Shown one piece after another: positions 45,924 through 57,139 of a stretch of 64,000 nucleotides of DNA. The notes under the pieces were generated by a model, which saw only the letters and a list, made by a program, of their open reading frames with translations, made no database searches and was not told the origin of the DNA. Position numbers and translations under genes: made by a program. The stretch is from the NCBI GenBank assembly GCA_950295325.1, contig OX485804.1, positions 21,020,001 to 21,084,000 on the forward strand, in the 5' to 3' direction. The number at the start of each line of letters is the position of its first letter. Within the stretch, counting starts at the first letter, position 1. Origin of the DNA: Polytrichum commune. Taxonomy: Eukaryota > Streptophyta > Polytrichopsida > Polytrichales > Polytrichaceae.

Positions 45924-48900
45924 ATGAACAAAAGAAAACCAAAAATCAAACAATACCAAGGATATCACTTCATTCATCAATTAGCACTATTACAATGTGG
46001 AGACATTGAACCCCACCCTGGACCGATGCCAAATATGTTGCATAGACATCCAACAACACACAAAAGAATAGCCAACACCTACTTCATCCCTAATACAATA
46101 AAATTATACCCAGAATACCAACACCTTGCTAATTCATTTGCCCCTATACTAAAACATGAACACCCTCTACATCCACAATCAATCCTAACATTCTCACATT
46201 TATATCAATACACGCAAACACAAAACCACTCACCCCTACCCCACATATTATATGCCATTATTATAACCATAAACCCCTCAATAAACACATGCAATAATAT
46301 ATTAGCTCAACCCAACACCTACCACTTCAACATAGAATGGACTAACACACTAATCATCAAACTGGCTAACCTCACCAACCCCCCAGAAAGACATATCCAT
46401 ACACAACACCCATACACTAAATTCATAGAAAACCACCAAGACATAATAGTACCTCCAAATTCAATACATAAGGAATTATACACTTTCATACATAGTCATG
46501 AATCACCTCCAACCCTTACCATACTCCAAAGAAAATTCCCCTTCTTACCAATCAAATTATTAAACGAATCCCTTAGATGTTTTGAACCATTAAACGAATA
46601 TTATCACCCACCCCCACTTCTAAATATACCCATTCAAACAACTAAAATAAACACCAACACTAATAATGAAACAAACATAATAACTTGGAATGCATCATCA
46701 CTTAATACAACCTTGCCTAACCTACAAAGCCTCATTACCTACACACAAACAAATACATCAATCATTATCATCCAAGAAACTAAACTCACAACAACCAAAT
46801 CCACAAAATTTATTCAAAAGTTATTCTCACAATACAAACTCGTATTCAACAACACACATGCACTCACTAGATGCATTCAACAATGGATGCCTTATACACC
46901 AGGAAGGGGCGGATTGCTTACTCTTATAAACAACAAATATGCCTTCCCTGGTAATATCACCAAATTCCCACACCGGCTAGTATTTCGCCATACCTTCAAA
47001 TAATACGAATAAACAACCAACCATTAAAACCATGACTAATTATCCACATGTATATGCCTACATACATAGAAGACCTACACCTCATCCCCAACATAAAAAC
47101 TACAATCACTACTCAAATTACTGTACACCCCGATCATATTTACATCTTATGCGGAGACTTCAACCGTGACATTGCACTTATTGGTAGACAAAGTGACAGT
47201 TCTAATTCACCGCCACAAGAAGAAGACATACACTGGAAAACCTTCACTGCATCCCTGAATCTTGAATACATCCCAACAAACACCACATTCTCAAGACAAG
47301 GCGGTAACAACTATACATCTACCAGCTTGATCGATGGATTCTACATCAACTCACCATACAACAACACATACTCCTCTACAACAAACACCCATATGGACCT
47401 AAACTCAGATCACTATCCAATCACCCTCCACATACCACATAACACACTAATAGCAAGACCCATACCCTCCAACAACATTACACAAAATAGAATCCTAAAC
47501 CCAATACCACCTGAAAACCTTGAAAATTTTAATATAAAATTATTTGAAAAGAACTCCACACAAATCCACGACTTAAACACCCTCCTTGAAAATCATGATC
47601 ATCTCACGAACACCCAATGGCAATATGCGTGTGACACACTAGACAACATAATAAGAAAAATTTCACAAAACATAGAAGAAACATGTAGTGCAGCTCCAAT
47701 ACCAAAACTTACAGATCGGACAGCTCAGCAAGGTGGTTTCTTACCGCGCAAATTGGCTAAACCATGGAAGAAACATCTAGCCACATATCATTTAATCAGA
47801 AAAATTATATACATTACAAAAAATGACCCGAACTGGCAAACACACCCAATACTAAATGAAATACAGAACCACCAACATGTACAAATCCCCAACCCACCCA
47901 CAACAAACACCTCACTAAACGTATAGATAGAAGAAATAGCAATCATTGCAAAAAACGCCAAGATTCAAGCTAGAAACATTACCACAAAATATACTAAAGA
48001 ATGCATACTAAAAGCAATATCAAAATATAGAACACTATATGAAAAGTCCTAAGAAAATAAACAGGAAAGTCTTCAGAAACTCTGAAACCTCACCCCTAGA
48101 TTCTATCATAGATAGACAAAACAACATCCTAACTAGCCCTGAAGACATAGCAAAAGAAATACACACACAACAATCCATTAGTAATCGTCTCACAGTCCCT
48201 ACCTGTGCCCATCAAACAACCCACTCACAACACTGTACATGTAGCGTACGACAATACCCGTGGCACGACCTTGACGGCCTCACCATAGACCGACGCGGAG
48301 AACCTCAAATTCCACTCCACACATACTTTGATTCAGAAACATATGACCTATGTCTAAAAAACCTTGGTAACAACAAAGCCCCTGGCCCAGATAAAATTCC
48401 CAATTTAATATTAAAAAATATGCCACCACGCTTTCACAGACTACTATTCCTATTCTTCAAACATTGCTATAAACAAAAGCAAATCCCTACATCATGGAAA
48501 ACGAGCCTAACGGTCCTACTCTATAAGAAAGGTAAACCATCACAACTCACAAACCATAGACCTATTGTTTTAGCCAATATCATATATAAATTTTACACAA
48601 GTACTCTGACATCCATCCTCTCGGCCTACGGAAAAACATACCAAATACTACATGATAGCCAAGAAGGATTCAGAGCAGAAAGAGGAACTTCCAGACAACT
48701 CCAAGTACTTATTGCTGCACTGGAAGATGCAAGATTCACAAAACATGACATATACATTCTATACATAGACTTTAAAAATGCTTTTGGCTCTATAGACCAC
48801 GCTAGACTTCTAGCAATAATGAAAGACCTTGGATACCCAGATGATGCCATAAATCTAATCGGAAATATATATTCGCAATCTACGACCACATATATAGGAG

Positions 48901-50436
48901 AACACTTTGGCAAAACACAACCTATTCCCATTCAAAGGGGAACAATACAAGGAGACACCCTAAGCCCATACCTATTCATCATATTCTTAGAACCCCTGCT
49001 AAGATGGTTACAACAGGGAAATAATGGCTATACATTCGGAACATCCAAAGTAAAAATTTCCTCTGCAGCGTACACCGATGACCTAGCAACAATAGCAAAC
49101 AAATTGAAATCGCTACAAATACAACTCAACAAACTTGACAGATTTTGTGAATGGGCTGGCATGGATCTTGGAATTCCCAAGTGTGCAATTACGGGATGTC
49201 CAAACAAATCCAAAATGAGCCCCCTAGCTTTTAAAACCCAAATCCAAGCGACTAATATAAACTACAGAAACGAACCTATATCAGTTTTGAGTCAAAACGA
49301 ACCATACACATACTTAGGAATAAACCTTGCCCCTTCACTAAAATGGAAAACACAAATACACACCACTACCACCAAAGTTATAAAACAATGCAAAGATCTC
49401 GCAGCCTGTCCAGCTATTATGAAACAAAAAATCAATATGGCGGACACAGTTATACGCGCCGGAATTGCATACAGTTTCTATGCGGTACCATACTCCCTAC
49501 TTGCCATCAAAAAACTTGACAAAAAAATTATAGCCCTCCACAAAACAATATGTGGACTACCAAAATCCACGTCAAACATAACTACACAACTCCCTCATGA
49601 GTTATTCGGCATAGAGGCCTTCTCACTTAAAAATGCCTATTTACGATGTATAGGAGAACAACTACAACATACCCTCAATGACACAGGCAGACTAGGAAAA
49701 ATCTATAAAGGATTGCTTCAATTTATACTAGCAACATTTGGTGGCGCCGAAGGGATACCACGTATCAAATATCACCACTGTGTCCGCTCACCTATAACTA
49801 GAACACTATTCCTACTCAAAAAAGAAGCAGGAGTTCACCTAAAAAGCACAATAAACAACTTCATGTTTAACACCTCTCCACTTGAAAATGATTGGATGAA
49901 AGAAGCGCGAAACTTGCACGGCCTGAATCATAAAACATCACTTAAATTATTACAAAAAATATTACTACACAACATAACTGAACTAGGACAAATCACTCTA
50001 CCCAATGGCCTTAACATGATGTGCCCAAACGATTTTAAAAATTACTATTCCAACCCTACCAAACTAATCAAAAGTGCACTAAACATTGCTCAACAACTAT
50101 TCTGTCACCCCCATTGCCCCCCTCAATGTCAACAACCATGCCCGCACCACTACCTACCCAGAACCCTAAAAGAAAACTACATAATAACAAATCATAACAC
50201 TTTCCCCAGACAACCTGAGCCGCCACTACACCCTCCAAATCCACCCCACCCACATCACCCACCCCCACCAAGAGATGTGCTTAAATACCCTAGGCAATTC
50301 CCTATTCACACCATCCTTGACCATAAAAAACGACAATACACTAACTCCAATGGAATAATGAAAAAAAACACATCATATCTATATCAATGGATAATAAAAA
50401 ACCATAACACCTATAATAAATGGCTAACCCAAAGAG
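45924..50436 (+). pseudogene. LINE ORF2, N-terminal part: 2A-like motif, APE endonuclease, reverse transcriptase
   Basis: ATG 45924 starts MNKRKPKIKQYQG and soon reads LLQCGDIEPHPGP, close to the 2A consensus D(V/I)ExNPGP but with His for Asn. The APE domain has ITWNASSL (about 46680), QETKL (about 46776), CGDFN (47150-47164), SLIDGF (about 47325) and SDHYPI (about 47407), so its catalytic motifs survive. The reverse transcriptase has LGNNKAPGPDKIP (about 48365), LYIDFKNAFGSID (about 48760), QGDTLSPYLF and YTDD (49071-49082). Breaks: a frameshift near 46960, TGA at 47033 where Trp fits, TAG at 47924 where Trp fits, and a frameshift near 48045. Coding resumes cleanly after each. The reading frame runs into the MULE at 50437 at codon phase ACC CAA AGA G. 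Confidence 0.85.
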
Positions 50437-50512
50437 GGGGAGTGCTATCTTGTGAGCGGTGAGCAGTGAGCGGTGAGCGATGAGCGGTAATTTGTGAGCG
50501 GTGAAGAAAACA
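50437..50512 (+). repeat. Left terminal inverted repeat of the 50-57 kb MULE
   Basis: TIR begins GGGGAGTGCTATCTT and continues with six GAGC(G/A)(G/A)T-type iterons. Its partner is about 57060-57139 in inverted orientation. Confidence 0.8.
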
Positions 50513-51129
50513 AAATATTTGGTAATAGGACCCCTAGTATCCTATAACCGTGGCCTAAAGAAATAATTTTTTAGGGTTCAATAATAAGAAGATTGGGGAG
50601 GACAAACAATATGAATGCTAGATTGCAAGTAGTGAGCAATGAAAAATACCAATATGTTCATGACTCGGGGTTGCTAGTATGTGAGCATGCGAGTGTGCAC
50701 CTATGAGCCTTCAATTTTTTCCCGATTATGGTTTGTAAATCCATTGGGGGCCTATGATTGTGGAATTACATGTAAGGGTCTATAGTCCAAATGAACAACA
50801 AATGAGAATGTTGCTATAACAATTTTGTATAAAAAATGAACTAATATACATTCAACTGTTGAGATAATAATAATGTAATTGGAGACAATGTGTAAGCAAA
50901 CTCATGTTGAAAACAAGTGTAGCATGTTAGAATGTCTCATTATAATACACATCAATGTAAAATTTGAATACATCATAACACCATCATGAGGGTGATATTT
51001 ACGAAGTGCAAAACATAGAGAACAACAAAAGTGAATTGTAGATATAAATCGGGTAGTAGGTTTAAATTGTTGAAGTTCTTGGAAATCAAATATAAAAAAT
51101 AAAAAATAGTGGGCACATGATCCATACCA
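50513..51129. other. AT-rich MULE interior
   Basis: No gene is supported. The 3' end of the unknown-family pseudogene (exon at about 51203-51120, minus) lies at its right edge. Confidence 0.35.
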
Positions 51130-52724
51130 TTTGGAAGATAGTTGATGGACACATGCATATTAGCCACAGTAGCATCAAAGAGCTTCTCGGTCTCAATAGC
51201 CAACTGCCAAATACAAAATAAAGATTAGAAAAATTGAATGATTGAAAAAAAAAAAATTTCAAAAAACATAGACAAAAAATTTTCACCTGAGCCCACCAAG
51301 TAGCTTTATCAAGTCACTTAGAAAACTCTATATCATTGAATTTTGGTTTCGGAAACTTGAGAGCCTCACAAAGAGTAGATGAACTGTTCCACCTCTCAAG
51401 CCACTTAATCTTCATAAATATATACATTGCCAAAGTTGCTAAAATCCAAAGTTTTTTTTTAATCATCTCAGGATTCTCATCGTGAGTTTCATAATGAGAC
51501 TTCACCTGCTTTAAGAACATAGGAGAATGTCTAGGATCTGCAATAGAAAGTTGTTTCTTTAGTTCCAAATGGGAAGTCAATCCTACCCTCTCCACAACTT
51601 TAGAAACAAATTCACCCACTGCACTTGAAGTCCAATGTGTAGAATCAGGGTATTTCTCATAAAATTTCCTTTGAGCAGTAGCAGCAACATCTCCCAACTC
51701 TTGCTACACAAAGGAAAAAACATATAAGAGTATGATAAATCACACATAATAAAAATAAGATGTAATAAAACATATAGTTATAGAATACAAAATAAAAAGA
51801 AAAAAATATATACAAGAAAAAAAAACTTGAAAAACTAATACTTTAGAAAAATAACCTAATATAGAAATCCATGAAGAGCCTCAACAGTAAAAATGAACCA
51901 AGTTCTATATTTGGATTTTTATTTGGCATCAGCGGCAGTAAGATCTTCTTTGGAGACAACTTTTTTAAAATATGAAAGTGGTTGTCCAACAATGTTTTGA
52001 ATGCGGCAAAGCTTATGAACAAGATTCGTACAAACATGGGATTTTTAGTTCCTCATGACAAAATAAAACAACCAATAATAAGCCACGGAAAAGAAATATA
52101 CAATAAAAAATAAACTTAAAAGAAAACCAAATGAACCGAACAAATAAAAAGAGAAGAATGAAGGAATTACCACTTCATCTAAAGCTGCCAACATAGTTGC
52201 AATATCTCCCTTGACGTCAAAAATAATACTTTCAACAGCATAATGTCAAGCATGATCATGTATATGATCTCGATTAATAATGGGCAACCATGTTTGCAAA
52301 CGGTGGTTTCCATCCCACATCATAAACATTTTGCGAGAGAAAACTTTGAGGTCTTCATCAGTTTGCAATATTTTTTCAAAGGCATCATTTGTCCGTACCC
52401 AATTTTTTCTCCATGATTCAATGATATTATCGGTAACATCTATTGTTTTTTCCTCATTGTTTTCCAAGGCCACGTAAAAACCCCGTTGCCCTCCATATAA
52501 CCACAAGCAACAAAATGTGTAGCCAGGTTCATAACGTTATTTTAAAAAAAAGACCTAACAACAGGCAATGCAACCATTTGACATAGTGGAATGTTGAATT
52601 TTAATTTTCCCCTTGATTGATACCTCAACCGTTCAAGACGGGAAGATGTGTTGATAGTTTCTTTCTTAAAAAATACATGCAATTGCAATTCCAATTGATC
52701 TTCAGAAAGATGTACAACTTCCAT
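51130..52724 (-). pseudogene. Unknown multi-exon family (W-[E/D]-G-N-H family), decayed copy inside the MULE
   Basis: Fragments match, in order, the gene at 61.9-63.7 kb: RLERLRYQSRGKLKFNIPLC (in 52724-52542); FYVALENNEEKTIDVTDNI and KMFMMWDGNHRLQTWLPII (52506-52246), followed by IIFDVKGDIATMLAALDEV; DLTAADAK and a FIFTVEALHGFLY segment (about 52000-51850); ATAQRKFYEKYPDSTHWTSS to KIKWLERWNSSST (51697-51314); LDKATWWAQ up to the GTGAAA donor at about 51295; and a further exon LAIETEKLFDATVANMHVSI (about 51203-51125) not seen in the other copy. Stops at 52246-52248 and 51314-51316 (both TGA) replace Trp of the other copy, and frameshifts occur. An intron of the other copy (NE|ID junction) is absent here. 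The function is unknown. GNHR followed by a hydrophobic run loosely recalls the ParB/sulfiredoxin GxHR motif; this is speculation. Confidence 0.6.
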
Positions 52725-53130
52725 ATCTAAATCACAAAAATATTATCCATATGAAAGATAAAACTAAATTAAAAGAAATATATACATATGAAAGAAATCA
52801 CATATGCAAACTAAAATAATATACAAAAATATTTATGAAAGTGAAAGTATACATAAGGAAAAATCACATATAGAATAGAATATGAAATTTCAATATGGAT
52901 GGCCATTAACGGCAACCTTTGTTGGAAGAAAAAAAATGAAGGAAATGACTGTATACATGAAGAAAGAAACATATATAGAAAATAATATAAATTTTTAATA
53001 AGGGTTGAAATGAGTGTATACATGAAAAAAAATACATATATAGAAAAAAATATGAAATTTTAATAAGGGTGGAAATGAATGTATACATGAAAAAATAAAC
53101 TTATATACCAATAAATTTGAGATGCAACCA
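52725..53130. repeat. About 75-bp degenerate repeats
   Basis: Phrases such as GTATACAT.A.GAAAAA.ACATATATAGAA.A.AATATGAAATTT.AATA.GG recur three to four times from about 52845 to 53105, leading into the 210-bp array. Confidence 0.5.
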
Positions 53131-53990
53131 AGAGTGGCCGTTAACAGCCACACTTTTAGATGGAACATACATAAGAAATATATGTATATATGTCATTTTA
53201 TTTCAAAGAAATTATGTTGTTAAATGAAGATTAAAATCCAAGAAGGGATACCCTAAACTAGAAAATAGAAGTTAGCATCATACAAAGGGTGGCCGTTCAC
53301 GGCCATCCTGAACTAGAACACATAAGTTGGCATCATAAAAAGGATGGCCGTTAACGGCCACACTTTTAGATGGAACATACATAAAAAATATATGTATATA
53401 TGTGATTTTATTTCAAAGAAATTATGTTGCTAAATGAAGACTGAAACCCAAAATCGAGTACTCTAAACTAGAAAATAGACGTTAGCATCATACAAAGGGT
53501 GGCCGTTCACGGCCATCTTAAACTAGAACACAGAAGTTGGCATCATAAAAATGGTGGCCGTTAACGGCTACACTTTTAGATGGAACATACATAAGAAATA
53601 TATGTATATAAGTGATTTTATTTCAAAGAAATTATGTTGTTAAATGAAAACTGAAACCCAAAAACGGGTACCCTAAACTAGAAAATAGAAGTTAGCATCA
53701 TACAAAGGATGGCCGTTCACGGCCATTTAAACTAGAACACAGAAGTTGGCATCATAAAAAGGGTGGCCGTTAACGGCCACACTTTTAGATGGAACATACA
53801 TAAGAAATATATGTATATATGTGATTTTATTTCAAAGAAATTATGTTGTTAAATGAAGATTGAAACCCAAGAACGGGTACCCTAAACTAGAAAATAGAAG
53901 TTAGCATCATACAAAGGGTGGCCGTTGACGGCCACCCTAAACTAGAACATAAAAGTTGGCATCATAAAAAGGGTGGCCGTTAACGGCTAC
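53130..53990. repeat. Four tandem 210-bp units with GGCCGTTAACGGCC palindromes
   Basis: CACTTTTAGATGGAACATAC starts at 53151, 53361, 53571 and 53780, spacings of 210, 210 and 209 bp. Each unit carries GGCCGTTAACGGCC (perfect 14-bp palindrome, sometimes one base changed) and, about half a unit away, GGCCGTTCACGGCC. Eight or nine such sites result. No ORF. The array lies between the two gene remnants of the MULE. Confidence 0.9.
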
Positions 53991-54534
53991 CCATTTGGAA
54001 GAGAAATACACTTTGATTTGAGGCACTTTCCGGAGTTGCTATAACGTTTTCAAATATTCTAATTTATTTCCGAAAAAAATCAAGTGCATAGATTATAGCC
54101 TTGTCATTCACTCCAATTTTTTTCAGAATTTTTGGAGATGATATCAATTTTACATAAATCGCCAAAGTCTACTGAAATTAATATGATTAGATTTCCTGCA
54201 TAAAATCTTCATTTTTTGAAGATTTTAGAAGAATCTAAGATGCTCTAATTATTTTTTTGGCTCTAAAACATGCAAAACAAAATCATTTTGTTCATGCTAT
54301 ATACCGTTGGAATCGTATTCTTGGCGTGCACAATATAGTATACATTACATACCTTCAAATTTATTTTGATTTTAAAGTTATTTTCTTACGATTTCGTTCG
54401 TACAACCTACCTCCATTTCCGCCTCTGAAGATTGTTCTTCTTTTTCGTATTGTGTGGCGTATTTCTCCATGGTTGCACGTGAGTGTACATGTCTATTCCA
54501 TTGGTCTACGAGCTTGGATAAGATGACCCAAAAA
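53991..54534. other. AT-rich MULE interior
   Basis: No coding region or repeat is supported between the palindromic array and the transposase remnant. Confidence 0.4.
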
Positions 54535-56230
54535 TATATCAAACCATCCTTGCAGTTTCAATACAAGTAATTATGCAAGGATTACAAAGACGCGAAAACA
54601 ATGGACGACGCCGAGACTAAGTATGATGTGATTCGTTATTGGTGGTTGTCATCCAGATCTGCGTCGGAAGAAGGCATCCTTGGCCTTTCAAAGTGGTTGG
54701 GTTTTTAGTACTTTCGTTACAGACAATGGGGTGGTCATATGTTATTTGTAAGTACATATCAAAATTCAATATTCAATGTCATTCATCTTTCTTCCATTAT
54801 TAAATATATCTTATATGTTTATTATCCTCATATTTGTGTGTTGTTCATAGGATATGACAATAGAACAACATGAGGAAATACCAACGTGCGGAAATGCCAA
54901 CATGCAACCTTGCAGAGACTATACACAAAAAATGGCTCCAACAGTCCGGCAACAAGATGACTTGTTTATATGAAGCTACAGTGGATGACATGATCCGTAC
55001 CTTCATGCAAACTGCAAATTACCAAACATGGTTGAAAGGGGGTCTGATGGTAAAGGTCTTGATTCGGCATCCTTGAAACTCAAAGCGGCTGCCAGGTATG
55101 GAGATCCAAAAATGTTGGCTGATGCCATGAAGTCTTATCTAGGGGCAGAAGACGTCAACACTAGAGATTGTGCATTAGAAGGGTCAGAGCTCTTTGGTTC
55201 CACCAAACGCAAACTCAACCTATCACCGGGTGTTGATTGTGACTCTCATCGACTCGACAAAGTGAACTATTTCATTCCTCATCCCAACACCCGAGCAACT
55301 CGTCAACGCATAGAGGAATCGTTGAATTTTGCAATTCATGGTGTGGCTTATACCACATCTGTGTTAGAGATTGATTGTCTTGCTTCTAAGTGGCACATTG
55401 CAAGATTGCCACCCAACTCAGCCAAACGATGTTGGGTACTGCAGGCCATTACAGGGACTGTGTACAATACCAAAGTCGGGATTGAGAAACATGGCACACC
55501 TGCTCCAACATACAAAGGGCTCAAGAAGGAATTTTGCTCTCCCAACAATGTGGAGTATGAATTTTGGTTTTGCCTTGATGATATTAAGCATTGTGTGAGT
55601 GGCAGTATGAAGAAATATGTGTTGGTTTGGCCTATAGTACCCAACATGTGGCCGGTGAAGATAGGTACCAATCTATCGAGAGAGGAGGTTCTGGCACTTG
55701 AAGATGCTGAATTTCAACTACAGCAGAGGGAGGCATTGTCCCCTTGTCGTAGGCTTTCAACAATCGCAACTCTTCCCAACCCTCGCTCGCATTTTTGTAT
55801 GCCACCAAACCCGGACGTCCACCCTACATTCAGGTTTGGGAAGACAGTGCGTCGTAATCCAACAGCACCACTGGCGGATCACAAAAACAAATGGGAAAGC
55901 ACCGGACTCATGGAAGATTACTATGTGGTTGGGGTCACTGCCATTCCATATCCGGGCTTTGGAGTGATAATAAACATTGTCTCCAAGCAGGATATCACCT
56001 ACCATGTCACAATTGGCGACATCCCGCATTGCACATGCCCGGATTTCACGAAAATGTCATCTCATGCATCGGGAAAAAAATGAAAATGGGTGTATTGTAA
56101 ACATCTTTATTATGTGTTTAGATTTTTGTGCAAGGTGGATTACGAGAGTGACAAGTTCATTCATACACCTACATATACATATAATGAGGTCATGCAACTA
56201 CTTGAACTTGCTAATATTGTAAAATGTGAG
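54535..56230 (+). pseudogene. C-terminal half of a MULE transposase (SWIM type), truncated
   Basis: Translated pieces align with the transposase at 34992-38769: DDAETKYDVIRYWWLSSRSASEEG then GF*YFRYRQWGGHML (54601-54738); EMPTCNLAETIHKKWLQQSGNK and MIRTFMQTANYQTWLKGG (about 54890-55040); and 55045-56083 covering KLKAAARYGDPKMLADAMKS, EGSELFGSTKRKLNLS, LWP.K.GTNLSREEVLALEDAEFQL and CTCPDF. After an in-frame TGA it continues WVYCKHLYYVFRFLCKVDYE, so the SWIM C-x-C...C-x-H is complete across that stop. The catalytic N-terminal half is missing upstream of about 54535. TAG at 54706-54708 replaces the Trp of the relative. Divergence from the relative is large, so it is a sister lineage and not a recent copy. 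Confidence 0.8.
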
Positions 56231-56905
56231 TAGTATTGCAAGTGTTTTATTAAGCAACATATATTTGAATGTCAATAAATGACATGTTTTGGTTTGGATT
56301 ATTATAACAAAAATTAGTTATGGACTGAAAGTCTTTCAAATGATTCAGTAACTTCAATTCTATTTAGACTACGACCCAACCGTGAGCGGTTTGATTGAAT
56401 CACATAGATAAATAATAACAAGTTTCTAAAAATAAAAAATAATTGACAAGATTCTACGTACATCCGCGTAGTAACCTTTTCTTGGTATCCGCCTATAGAT
56501 TATTCCTACTTTATCATTAGCTCGATTTGGGATAGCACCAGTCAATGTAACCAACCGGATTCGAACCCGGGTTGATCCAGACCTAATACCAGTCTCTTAC
56601 ACAACTCGTATCTACAAGCGGATGTCTCAAAATCTAGTAGCTACCTACATATTGACTATTTCTAATATCTAATTTCCTTGCTTTTGTAGATTGTGGGCCT
56701 TAACTGAGCCCGTGAGTGGTTTGAGTGGTTCACAATTATGATACCTACATATACGTATAATGAGGTTATGCACCTACTTGAACTTGTTGGTGTTGTGAAA
56801 TGTGAGTAGTTGTACAAGTGTGGGTTGTAACTACATGTATAAGGATGTCAATAAATGCCATGTATTGGTTTGGATTATTATAATAAAAATCAGCAATAGA
56901 TTGAA
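56167..56905. repeat. Duplicated 3' end of the transposase gene
   Basis: About 165 bp (ACCTACATATAC.TATAATGAGGT.ATGCA, ACTTGAACTTG, TCAATAAATG.CATGT.TTGGTTTGGATTATTATAA) occur at 56167-56330 and again at 56741-56905, about 574 bp apart, with diverged sequence between. The second copy is non-coding. Confidence 0.7.
56540..56640 (-). other. tRNA-like segment, possible tRNA-derived SINE fragment
   Basis: On the minus strand GGTTCGAATCC (56557-56567) is a perfect pol III box B in a T-arm-like setting (CCCGGGTTCGAATCCGG). About 40 nt upstream GTTGTGTAAGAGACTGG is D-arm-like. No full cloverleaf with a valid U33 anticodon loop could be drawn, so a tRNA-derived repeat is more likely than a working tRNA gene. 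Confidence 0.35.
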
Positions 56906-57059
56906 AGTGTTTAAAATGATCCATGGTAATAGGGTCCTTTCACGTGTGCTTCATTTAAAATACTGGCAATTTACAATTGAAAATATGCAATTAATTTGTC
57001 AAAATTCTGGTTATGTATCCTAAACCCGTATGTCTTTACTAAATTTGGAGTCATTGCTC

Positions 57060-57139
57060 ATATGTTACTGCTCATTGCTCATGTGTTACTGCTCACCGCT
57101 CACCGCTCACTGCTCATCGCTCATAAGATAGCTTCCCTC
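57060..57139 (-). repeat. Right terminal inverted repeat of the 50-57 kb MULE
   Basis: Plus-strand text reads CTGCTCATTGCTCATGTG, CTGCTCACCGCTCACCGCTC, ACTGCTCATCGCTCATAAG and ATAGCTTCCCTC. It is the complement of the left iterons, and slightly longer. Confidence 0.8.

Larger units (their letters stand above)
50437..57139. mobile_element. MULE inserted in the LINE, 6703 bp, 10-bp target duplication
   Basis: Flanks 50427-50436 and 57140-57149 are both ACCCAAAGAG. The ends are inverted: GGGGAGTGCTATCTTGTGAGC on the left; the right end complement starts GAGGGAAGCTATCTTATGAG. Both continue as iterons of GAGCGGTGAGC/GAGCAGTGAGC for about 40-80 bp. Target duplications of 8-11 bp are typical of MULEs. 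Inside are a pseudogene of an unknown family (-, 51130-52724), a palindromic tandem array (53130-53990), a C-terminal transposase remnant (+, 54535-56230) and a tRNA-like segment (-, about 56540-56640). The transposase lacks its catalytic half, so the element is non-autonomous and was presumably mobilised in trans by a relative of the 34-39 kb element. Confidence 0.88.

Noticed and set aside
56540-56640. Functional tRNA gene
   Set aside because: Only the T-arm is convincing; the anticodon loop lacks the invariant U33 and the acceptor stem does not pair.
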